A stretch of 44,155 nt of DNA, taken from contig CACWVU010000022.1 of NCBI GenBank assembly GCA_902764415.1, positions 1-44,155 on the forward strand, given 5' to 3'. The DNA comes from an uncultured bacterium. Lineage in GTDB: Bacteria; Verrucomicrobiota; Kiritimatiellia; RFP12; UBA1067. The notes under the pieces are model-generated. The model did no database searches and had not been told where the DNA came from. It worked only from the letters and a program-made list of their open reading frames with translations. Positions 23,817 through 31,250 of the stretch are shown here, piece after piece; position 1 is the first letter of the stretch, and each line of letters starts with the position of its first letter. The position numbers and the translations under genes are program-made.

Positions 23817-25463
23817 ATGGCGAAACTTCATCTAATAAAACCTGCGGCGCGGCGGTCGATCGAGGAAATCCGGTCGATTACCGACCCGGCTGAGCGCGCG
23901 CTGGCGGCGGCAGACCACTTCTCGATGCCGCCGATGACGGTGCCGCCGGGCTTTGCGCCAGATTCGTCGCTGCTGGCGGGCCAGACGGCGGACTTCTGGG
24001 CGTCGGCGAAGGCGCTGCCGCTCTGCCGCGTGGCGGGGCGGACGACGGTGGCGTTCGCCGACCCGTTCGACCTGCCTTCGCGGGAAGAGGTGGTGCGCGT
24101 GTGCGGCGGCTCGGTGTGGGCGACGGTCGCGCCGGAGGGGGAGATCGCCGACGCAATCGGGCGGCTGAAGGCGAAGGAGGACGCGGCCAACCCCGCGCTC
24201 GCGATGGAGAACATCATGAAGGGCCAGGAGGCGGACGTCGAGATCTCGTCCGAGTCGGCCCCGGCGGACTCCATCGACGCGACGGTGGACGCGGCCGGCG
24301 AGGCGCCGGTCATCCGCATGGTGAACACCATCATGATCGAGGCGCTGAAGACGAAGGCGTCGGACATCCACTTCGAGGCGATGGAGCGCACCTCGCGTCT
24401 CCGGTATCGCATCGACGGCGCGCTCATCGAGCGGCCGTCGCCGCCGAAGGCGCTGCACAACGCGGTCGTCTCGCGCATCAAGATCATGTCCAACCTCGAC
24501 ATCGCCGAGCGGCGCAAGCCGCAGGACGGCAGGTTCAAGATCCGCGCGCTGAAGAAGGAGGTTGACGTGCGCGTGTCGATCCTGCCGACGGTGCACGGCG
24601 AGAAGGTGGTGATGCGTATCCTCGACAAGGCCAACCTCGCGCCCGGCCTCTCGTCGCTCGGGCTCGACGAATACGCCTACAAGGCGATGAAGTTCGCGAT
24701 CGACCAGCCGCACGGCATCATCCTGGTGACGGGGCCGACCGGCTCGGGCAAGACGACGACGCTCTACTCCTGCCTGCAGGACCTGAACCGGCTCGACGTC
24801 AACATCGTGACGGCGGAGGACCCGGTGGAGTACGAGCTCCCCGGCGTCAACCAGTGCCATGTCAACGTGGCGCAGGGGCTGACCTTCGCTGGCATCCTGC
24901 GCTCGGTGCTCCGCCAGGACCCGGACATCGTGCTCGTGGGCGAGATCCGCGACGGAGAGACGGCCGACATCGCGGTGAAGGCGGCGCTGACCGGCCACCT
25001 GGTGCTCTCCACCCTGCACACCAACGACGCCTGCGGCGTGGTGGCGCGTCTCTTCGACATGGGCATCCAGCCGTTCATGCTCGCCTCCTCGCTCATCCTC
25101 GCGCAGGCGCAGCGCCTCTTCCGGCGGCTGTGCCCGTTCTGCAAGAAGCCGGTGGAGCTCGACATGGACGTGCTGGCGGCGAACAAGGTGGACCCCGCTC
25201 CGTTCGAGGGGGTGGAGGTGTTCGGTCCCGTCGGCTGCCCGAAGTGCCACGGCACCGGCTACAAGGGGCGCGGCGCGATGATGGAGGTGCTGCCGATCTC
25301 GCCGAAGATCCGCGGCGTCATCGAGCGCGGCGGCGACGCCGAGCTGCTCAGGAAGTATGCGCTCGAGGAGGGGATGGTGACGCTGAAGGACGCTGGGATG
25401 ATGAAGGTGCGGGCGGGGTTGACCTCGCTCCAGGCGGCGCTCGCGGTGTCGGGCGGCGAATAG
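23817..25463 (+). CDS. gspE: GspE/PilB-type assembly ATPase
   Basis: This 548-residue cytoplasmic ATPase energises assembly of type II pseudopili or type IV pili. After an N-terminal MshEN-like domain (~60-130), the ATPase core has SDIHFEA, the Walker A GPTGSGKTTT (~305-314), the Asp box (EDPVEYE), Walker B (LVGEIRD) and the His box (STLHTND). A four-cysteine zinc element is present (CPFC near 440 and CPKC near 465), typical of GspE and PilB. It begins three bases after the His-rich gene. gspF follows by 20 bases. Confidence 0.93.
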   Translation: MAKLHLIKPAARRSIEEIRSITDPAERALAAADHFSMPPMTVPPGFAPDSSLLAGQTADFWASAKALPLCRVAGRTTVAFADPFDLPSREEVVRVCGGSVWATVAPEGEIADAIGRLKAKEDAANPALAMENIMKGQEADVEISSESAPADSIDATVDAAGEAPVIRMVNTIMIEALKTKASDIHFEAMERTSRLRYRIDGALIERPSPPKALHNAVVSRIKIMSNLDIAERRKPQDGRFKIRALKKEVDVRVSILPTVHGEKVVMRILDKANLAPGLSSLGLDEYAYKAMKFAIDQPHGIILVTGPTGSGKTTTLYSCLQDLNRLDVNIVTAEDPVEYELPGVNQCHVNVAQGLTFAGILRSVLRQDPDIVLVGEIRDGETADIAVKAALTGHLVLSTLHTNDACGVVARLFDMGIQPFMLASSLILAQAQRLFRRLCPFCKKPVELDMDVLAANKVDPAPFEGVEVFGPVGCPKCHGTGYKGRGAMMEVLPISPKIRGVIERGGDAELLRKYALEEGMVTLKDAGMMKVRAGLTSLQAALAVSGGE

Positions 25464-25483
25464 GAACTGCGGAGGGAACGGAA

Positions 25484-26560
25484 GTGGCGAAGGACACGGC
25501 AGAGATCAAGGTCAAGGGCGTGCGCGGCATCGTCAACAAGGAGCTGGTGCCGTTCACGAAGCAGCTTGCGTCGATGACCGGCGCGGGGATGTCGATCCTC
25601 TCCACCATGCAGACGCTGGAGGAGCAGGCGGAAAACCCGGAGTTCAAGAAGGTGCTGAACCACCTCCTGAAGTCGATCGAGGGCGGCGACCCGCTCTCGC
25701 GAGGGCTCGCGGCGTTTCCGAAGATCTTCGACGAGATGTACGTGAACATGGTGATTGCAGGCGAGCAGTCCGGCGAGTTCGCGGGCATCCTCAAGCGCCT
25801 GGCGACGATCCTGCAGAGCGGCGCGCGGCTGAAGAAGAAGGTGAAGAGCGCGATGACCTACCCCACGGTCATCGTCTCGATCGCGCTCCTGATGAGCTGG
25901 GGCCTCATCCAGTTCGTGGTGCCTATCTTCGCGGAGATGTTCGCGGGCGCGGGCAAGCCGCTGCCGGCGCTGACCCAGTCGCTCGTCAACCTCGCGGACT
26001 TCATCAAGTCGTGGTGGTACGTGATCATCGTGGTCGTGGTCGCGGTGCTGTTCGCCTTCGGCAAGTGGAAGGCCACGGAGTCCGGCCGCAGCAAGTTCGA
26101 CGCGTTCAAGCTGAAGATGCCGGTCTTCGGCCAGCTGGTGCTCAAGTCGTCGGTCGGCCGTTTCGCGCGCCTCCTCTCGCAGATGATCGGCTGCGGGGTG
26201 CCGATCCTGAAGTCGCTCGACGTCGTCGCGGGTTCGCTCGGCAACCACGTGCTGGAGAAGTCGGTGATCGCCGCGCGGCGCGAGGTGGAGCAGGGCAACC
26301 AGCTCAACACCGCGCTCGAAGGCAAGCCCTTCATGCCGATTTTGATGGTGAGGATGATCGCGGCGGGCGAGAAGGCCGGCCGGCTCGAGGACATGCTCGA
26401 CTCGGTGGCGGACGCCTACGACGAGGAGGTGGAGACGATGCTCGCCACCCTGACCTCGCTGATGGAGCCATTCATCATGGTGTTCCTCGGCGCGATCATC
26501 GGCACGATCGTGATGGCGATGTTCCTGCCGATATTCAACATGGGCTCGCTTTCGAGCTGA
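25484..26560 (+). CDS. gspF: GspF/PilC-type inner-membrane platform protein
   Basis: GspF is the inner-membrane platform protein of the assembly machine. The 358-residue protein has two T2SSF domains (~20-140 and ~220-345) and three hydrophobic helices. Conserved patterns AGEQSGEFAGIL and AGEKAGRLEDML recur once in each domain. It begins with a GTG after GGAGGGAACGGA. It is distinct from PilC only by context. The neighbouring gspE and pseudopilins make a secretion or pilus machine clear. The secretin (GspD/PilQ) and the PilM/N/O-type components are not in this window. Confidence 0.92.
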   Translation: MAKDTAEIKVKGVRGIVNKELVPFTKQLASMTGAGMSILSTMQTLEEQAENPEFKKVLNHLLKSIEGGDPLSRGLAAFPKIFDEMYVNMVIAGEQSGEFAGILKRLATILQSGARLKKKVKSAMTYPTVIVSIALLMSWGLIQFVVPIFAEMFAGAGKPLPALTQSLVNLADFIKSWWYVIIVVVVAVLFAFGKWKATESGRSKFDAFKLKMPVFGQLVLKSSVGRFARLLSQMIGCGVPILKSLDVVAGSLGNHVLEKSVIAARREVEQGNQLNTALEGKPFMPILMVRMIAAGEKAGRLEDMLDSVADAYDEEVETMLATLTSLMEPFIMVFLGAIIGTIVMAMFLPIFNMGSLSS

Positions 26561-26586
26561 AACCCGACGCTTCGCGAAAGGAGACG

Positions 26587-26952
26587 ATGGAAGAGAGAAT
26601 AGAGAACGACGAACTCAACCGGCGCCTGGCGCTCGCGGAGGCGCGGGCGGAGCGCTCGAAGGTGGTGATGGAGTCGCTCGCCGGCTTCTGCCACGCGCTC
26701 GGCCAGCCGGCGACAGTGCTGCTGAGCTCGGTGGAGCTCCTGAGGATGGGCTGTGACGAGGATACCCGGAAGGAGATCCTCGACATGTGCTACGACGCGG
26801 TTATCGAGATCCGTTCGCTGCTCGCCCAGATGAAGGAGAAGCGCGAATACGCCAACGAGGCCTACCTCGCCGCGAACGAGGAGGCCGGCACGATGATTTC
26901 GCTCAAGGAGTGGCGCGAGAAGGCGCCGCCGCGGTTCGACTGGGACCACTGA
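26587..26952 (+). CDS. Stand-alone histidine-kinase dimerization (DHp/HisKA-like) protein
   Basis: This 121-residue protein resembles only the dimerization and phospho-acceptor part of a histidine kinase. An N-terminal coiled coil leads to an H-box-like LAGFCHALGQPATVLLSS with H36, followed by a second long helix (YDAVIEIRSLLAQMKEK). No ATP-binding domain follows. It could be a histidine phosphotransfer protein or a dimerization partner, perhaps for the hybrid kinase encoded 4.3 kb downstream in the same operon. An AAAGGAG ribosome binding site precedes its ATG. The assignment rests on pattern resemblance over ~60 residues. Confidence 0.6.
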   Translation: MEERIENDELNRRLALAEARAERSKVVMESLAGFCHALGQPATVLLSSVELLRMGCDEDTRKEILDMCYDAVIEIRSLLAQMKEKREYANEAYLAANEEAGTMISLKEWREKAPPRFDWDH

Positions 26953-26980
26953 GACAGGGCGGGAAGGGGGATTCTGGACC

Positions 26981-27787
26981 ATGGCCACGGAGGAGAAGAG
27001 GAAGTTCGACGCCAAGCTGGAGGAGGGCGTAGCCTACTTCGAGCAGATGCTCGCGATGATGCCCGACGACCGCACCACCCTCGAGTTCCTCGCGGTCGTC
27101 TATCCCCAGATGGGCGAGAAGGCCAAGGCCGAGCACGCGCTCGCAGAGCTCGCCAGGGTGCTGGTGAAGGAGGGCGACTCCGAAAGCGCCCTCGCGCTGC
27201 TGCCTCGCCTCGAGGAGTGCGAGTCGCCCGCCGCCAAGGCGATGGCGGTGAGGGTGAAGGCACTCGGCGAGCCGAAGCCCGAGCTGGTGCCCGAGGCCGC
27301 GTCCGCCGAGCCGGTGGTGCCGCCCGCCGCCGAGTTCGCGCACGCGGTGGAGGCCGAGGCGCTGCTCGCCGATTCGCTCGGTGAGGCCGAGATCGCCGCG
27401 CACCTGCGGTCGCTGCCGGACAACGGCCGCCTCTTCCTCGTCTCCGCGCTGGCGACGATGTCCAGGGAGCGCCCCGACGCCCTCGAGCCGGCGATTGCGC
27501 GCCTCGCCGACGCCCACGGCTGCCCGCCGGTGCCGCTCGACGCGTTCGAGCCCGACCGCGAGGCCGCCGCCAAGCTCGGCGAGCGGCTCGTAAAGCTGCG
27601 CGGCACCATCCCGTTCGCGCGCCTCGCCGGCACTTCGCTCGTCGCCGTCCTCAATCCCGGCGACGAGGAGCTGCGCCGCGCCGTCGCCGACGCGCTCGGC
27701 GAGAATGTCCGCTTCTACCTCGCCGACCCCCAGCACGTTGAGGCGGCCGTCGCCAAGCTCTGGCCGGAGGAGGTGGAGGGCGCATGA
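26981..27787 (+). CDS. TPR-like protein with C-terminal MshEN/GspE-N-like domain
   Basis: The 268-residue protein has an N-terminal helical repeat region (~5-75; EEGVAYFEQMLAMMPDD and AKAEHALAELARVLVKEGD fit TPR helices). A Pro/Ala/Glu linker (~88-115) follows. The C-terminal ~80 residues (RGTIPFARLAGTSLVAVLNPGDEELR and onward) resemble the MshEN/GspE N-terminal domain (a c-di-GMP-binding fold in some ATPases). I give these segments as positions ~205-265. It lies between gspF and the minor pseudopilins, so it probably docks onto or regulates the ATPase. c-di-GMP binding is not shown by any motif I can confirm. Its stop overlaps the next ATG. Confidence 0.6.
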   Translation: MATEEKRKFDAKLEEGVAYFEQMLAMMPDDRTTLEFLAVVYPQMGEKAKAEHALAELARVLVKEGDSESALALLPRLEECESPAAKAMAVRVKALGEPKPELVPEAASAEPVVPPAAEFAHAVEAEALLADSLGEAEIAAHLRSLPDNGRLFLVSALATMSRERPDALEPAIARLADAHGCPPVPLDAFEPDREAAAKLGERLVKLRGTIPFARLAGTSLVAVLNPGDEELRRAVADALGENVRFYLADPQHVEAAVAKLWPEEVEGA

Positions 27788-28215
27788 GACGCGGAGTCAC
27801 CCTCGCCGAATGCATGGTCGCGAGCGCCGTCCTCGGCCTGCTCGTGCTGGTGCTGCTCTCCGGGGTGACCGTCGCCACGCGGATCGCGGACGACAACGCG
27901 CAGCTCCTGGCGGCGGAGGCGGTCGCCTGGGACGCGGCGTGGAAACGCTTCAACGAGGACTACAGGGACCTCGTCCTCAACGAGACTACCGGCTGGCAGA
28001 ACCTCTCATCGAACGCGGTGCCGGTGCTGAGCGTCTACGATACCCCGGCGAAGCTGTGCGTCGACGTCTCCGCCGTGGCCGAGACTGGGTGGCTCGCGGA
28101 CCTCAAGGTAGTAACTGCCGACGTCGAGTGGGGCCCGGAGGCGCGGCGGCGGTCGCTCTCTGGCTCCGGCCACGCGGTGCAGGTCTGGCGCGGCGACATG
28201 GGGAGGGCACCGTGA
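27784..28215 (+). CDS. Minor pseudopilin (GspI-like)
   Basis: This 143-residue protein carries a class III signal: short charged leader MRRG, cleavage after G4, then VTLAE with glutamate at +5, and a hydrophobic helix (MVASAVLGLLVLVLLSG). Size and position between the ATPase/platform genes and a larger GspJ-like gene fit GspI. Like GspI it should form part of the tip complex that starts a pseudopilus. The ATG overlaps the upstream stop and the stop overlaps the next GTG. Confidence 0.78.
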   Translation: MRRGVTLAECMVASAVLGLLVLVLLSGVTVATRIADDNAQLLAAEAVAWDAAWKRFNEDYRDLVLNETTGWQNLSSNAVPVLSVYDTPAKLCVDVSAVAETGWLADLKVVTADVEWGPEARRRSLSGSGHAVQVWRGDMGRAP

Positions 28216-28844
28216 CGACGCGCGGGCCAAGAGCCGGCTTCACCCTTTTAGAGGTGATGTTCGCGACAGCCATCTTCTCGATCGTGGCCGCGTCGGTTGC
28301 CACCTTCTTCATCGGCGTTCAGCGGCTTTCGCGGCGCGCGATGGCGACGGCGGAGCTGTCGACGGCGATGCGCGAGATGAGGGAGAAACTGCTCTTCCAC
28401 GCCCAGCCGGCCGGCGACGGCGTGGTCTGGTCAGGGTTGCTCTCCGGCGTCAGTCGCGGTTCCTCGCCGATCGAGGCGGGGATCAAGGTGCTCGTTGACG
28501 CGCCGGTCTTCACCTTGGATGGTGGTGCGGTGTCCCTCGGCGAGATCCAGCTCCTCAACGACTCCGGCCGCTTCAAGAACGACGGCACGACCGATCCGTG
28601 GCGGACGCTCTGGTTCCGCTTCGGCGGCTCGGTCGAGGGCGGCGCGGAGTCGGGGCTGTGCTATCTCGGCGACGACGTGTTCGAGGACGGGGTCGCCGTC
28701 ACGCACGGAATCTACTTCCTCAACCTCTGCGCGTCCATGGGCGGCGTCGAGCACGGCGAGCGGATCGCCGTGCCGGTGTTCGGGGTTGGACAGGTGAAGA
28801 ACACGACCTCGGTTTTCCACGACAACCTCCTTGCCACGCCATGA
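28212..28844 (+). CDS. Minor pseudopilin (GspJ-like)
   Basis: The 210-residue protein begins with GTG (GTGA overlap). The leader VTTRGPRAG is cut after G9, followed by FTLLE with glutamate at +5 and a hydrophobic helix (VMFATAIFSIVAASVATFF). The soluble domain (~180 residues) is in the size range of GspJ. Position between a GspI-like and a GspK/PilX-like gene matches the usual I-J-K order. Its stop overlaps the ATG of the next gene. Confidence 0.8.
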   Translation: MTTRGPRAGFTLLEVMFATAIFSIVAASVATFFIGVQRLSRRAMATAELSTAMREMREKLLFHAQPAGDGVVWSGLLSGVSRGSSPIEAGIKVLVDAPVFTLDGGAVSLGEIQLLNDSGRFKNDGTTDPWRTLWFRFGGSVEGGAESGLCYLGDDVFEDGVAVTHGIYFLNLCASMGGVEHGERIAVPVFGVGQVKNTTSVFHDNLLATP

Positions 28845-30907
28845 AGAGACTGAATGCGAGACCCGGCTTCATCCTGCCAATGGCGCTCATCCTGGCGCTG
28901 GTGGCGGGGATCATCGTCGCCTCGGTGGGGGCGTACGTCGCGCAGGCTGCGCGCACGACCAGGTACCACCTCGCCAAGGACCGTTGCCGCTTCGCCGCGC
29001 AGTCGGCGATCGAGAACGCAAAGTGCGAGATCCAGCGTGGCTTCATCAGCTACATCGCGGCGAACTTCGCCTCCATCCAGATCGCGCCGGGCAAGGCCAA
29101 GGCGTACAACTGGTTCGACACTGTGAGCGCCGACCGCCGCACCATCGGCTCGTCGAACCCGGCGACGCTTTTCGCGGGGATCGACTATCCCGTCTCGTGC
29201 AACGGATGCAGCGTGTGGGTGGGGATCGGCGAGAACGTCGAGCACGAGAATAACGCCGCGGTCGCAGTGGTGCCGGTAATCGCGACCGCGGTATTCCAGT
29301 ACCCCGACGGGCTGCGGGCGACGGCCACCATAGAGGAGCGCATCGTCTTTGGGACGGGACAGTCCAAGGTCTTCGACAACGCATACTTCGTGAACAACTA
29401 CGGCTGGATGAACGGCGGGTTCGTGATCAACGGCGAGTTCCGCGCCAACGGCAACGTGAGCCTCAAGGGCGGGTGCACGGTGAATGGCTTCGTCTACGCC
29501 GCGCCCAACTCCGAGATCGGCGCGGCGGGTACGGTCACGGTGCAGAACGCGAACATCTACAACCGCACCAAGTACCGCAGCTCCGTCGGCAACCGCGCCC
29601 GCTACGACACCGGCAACGTTGACGACATCGGCTCCTACGACCCTGCGACGGCGACCGGTACCATCTCCAAGCCGAGCTTCTACGCCGACGGCTCGCTCAG
29701 GAGCGGCACCAAAACCTCGGACAACGTGCCGATCGTGAACGAACGGTCCGATCCGGTGGAGATGCCGTTCGTCTCCGAGCTCCAGCCCTACATCGAGTAC
29801 GCGCAGGACGAGGGCGGCACGCTCAGCTACCCCGCCGTCACCTACACCGACGTCGCCGGCAACTCGCACACCGTGCCTTCCGGCCAGGTGAACGCCTACA
29901 ACCCGTCCACCCAGGCCGGTCCCTCGGGCGACGCCTCGCTCGCCGACGCCGGCTCGCTGCTGCTCGTGGGCACGCAGTCGAACCCGATCGTGATCGACGG
30001 TCCGGTGGTGGTCGCCGGCGACGTGGTGATCAAGGGCTATGTCAGTGGGCAGGGCACCATCTACGCCGGCCGCAACGTCCACATCATCGGCGACATCGCC
30101 TACGTCGACTCGCCGACTTGGACCCACAGCAAGACCGGCGAGGCGGCGGCGAGCGAGCAGGCGGCGAACGACCAGAAGTCGATGCTCGGCATCGTCGCCA
30201 AGGGCAACATCGTCGTCGGCGACTGCACCTCGAGCACCATCGCCGCGAACGTGAACTCCGGCACCGACATCGCCTACGCCTGCGACGCGAACGACTCGTC
30301 GATCGGGTATCCCTCGACCTCCTTCTCGACCACCAAGACTGTCTACGGCAGGATCACCACAAGCAATACCTTCAACGGCGACTATTCCGCGGTGGAGCAG
30401 ATCAACTCGCTTTCGGCCGAGCTCTCGTCGACCGCCCCCGGCGGCTACCAGGCGTCCTCGGGCAAGTTCGGCAAGGTGCGCTCGACCTCGCAGACCGAAT
30501 ACTACTACGACCAGTACGGCAGGCGGCAGTCCCGCAAGGTCGCCAACGCCTCCACCTCCTACGACCGCCACTACTACGAGACGATCATCGACGACGCCGT
30601 CATCAACAGCCTGAAGGGCACCGTCTCGCGCATCGACGCGGTGATGTACAACAACCACGGCGTCTTCGGGAAGCTCGGCGCGAGCTTCCAGATCAACGGT
30701 GCGCTCGTCTGCCGCGACGAGGGCCTTACCGCGAACGGCGGCTCGTTCAACTGGGACATGCGCCTCAGGCGCAAGAAGGACAGCGAGGTGGTGGCGAAGA
30801 TGGGCCTGCCCAAGGGCGCCGGCGACCCGTACACCGCGAGCTGGATGGAGATACCGGACGCGTCGAACCCGGTCTACCCGAATCCGGAGGAGGGGTCCGG
30901 TGACTGA
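28841..30907 (+). CDS. Large PilX/GspK-like pseudopilin-related protein
   Basis: The 688-residue protein has an N-terminus of the GspK/PilX kind: RPGFILPMALILALVAG with G9 before F10 but methionine instead of glutamate at +5, which is normal for GspK-type tip pilins. The remaining ~620 residues are not GspK. They are rich in Gly, Asn, Ser, Thr and Tyr with many beta-type short repeats (GGFVINGEFRANGNVSLKGG, NPIVIDGPVVVAGDVVIKG), similar in pattern to bactofilin or parallel beta-helix proteins. A tip protein with an adhesive or polymer-like body is a likely reading. It overlaps both neighbours. Function is inferred from position and N-terminus only. Confidence 0.72.
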   Translation: MKRLNARPGFILPMALILALVAGIIVASVGAYVAQAARTTRYHLAKDRCRFAAQSAIENAKCEIQRGFISYIAANFASIQIAPGKAKAYNWFDTVSADRRTIGSSNPATLFAGIDYPVSCNGCSVWVGIGENVEHENNAAVAVVPVIATAVFQYPDGLRATATIEERIVFGTGQSKVFDNAYFVNNYGWMNGGFVINGEFRANGNVSLKGGCTVNGFVYAAPNSEIGAAGTVTVQNANIYNRTKYRSSVGNRARYDTGNVDDIGSYDPATATGTISKPSFYADGSLRSGTKTSDNVPIVNERSDPVEMPFVSELQPYIEYAQDEGGTLSYPAVTYTDVAGNSHTVPSGQVNAYNPSTQAGPSGDASLADAGSLLLVGTQSNPIVIDGPVVVAGDVVIKGYVSGQGTIYAGRNVHIIGDIAYVDSPTWTHSKTGEAAASEQAANDQKSMLGIVAKGNIVVGDCTSSTIAANVNSGTDIAYACDANDSSIGYPSTSFSTTKTVYGRITTSNTFNGDYSAVEQINSLSAELSSTAPGGYQASSGKFGKVRSTSQTEYYYDQYGRRQSRKVANASTSYDRHYYETIIDDAVINSLKGTVSRIDAVMYNNHGVFGKLGASFQINGALVCRDEGLTANGGSFNWDMRLRRKKDSEVVAKMGLPKGAGDPYTASWMEIPDASNPVYPNPEEGSGD

Positions 30908-31250
30908 CGAGAGGATAGACCAGGAGGGCGAGGCCGGCGACCGCCGCGCCGAGGTCGACCGCGAGCGCCGCGAGGCGCTGCGGCGCGAGTCTGCCGGGGT
31001 ACAGCTTGGGCGTCCGCGCGGCGTCCTTACCGTCGAGGAGGCGGCGGCGCGGCGCGCGATGCGCGAGGAGGCGTCCTCCCTTGCGGTGCCGGTGCCGACG
31101 GCGGCGCAGGAAGTCGCCGCGGCGAAGGGGGCGGCGCCGACCGACGTGGGCGCGAGCCTGCGCGTCGCGCAGGCCGGCTTCGCGCTGGCGATTGTGCTGA
31201 CGCTCGTGTGGGCGTGGATTTCATTTAGGAGAGGAGGCGGAGGGAGATGA
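30900..31250 (+). CDS. Small single-pass membrane protein
   Basis: The 116-residue protein starts at a GTG eight bases inside the upstream gene (GTGACTGA overlap). It has a charged N-terminal helical part (ERIDQEGEAGDRRAEVD), an Ala-rich middle and a C-terminal membrane helix (AGFALAIVLTLVWAWISF, ~92-108) ending in basic residues. I do not recognise a family. It is translationally coupled to the hybrid kinase through an ATGA overlap. It may be a regulator or assembly factor of the pseudopilus; this is a guess from position. Confidence 0.65.
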   Translation: MTDERIDQEGEAGDRRAEVDRERREALRRESAGVQLGRPRGVLTVEEAAARRAMREEASSLAVPVPTAAQEVAAAKGAAPTDVGASLRVAQAGFALAIVLTLVWAWISFRRGGGGR

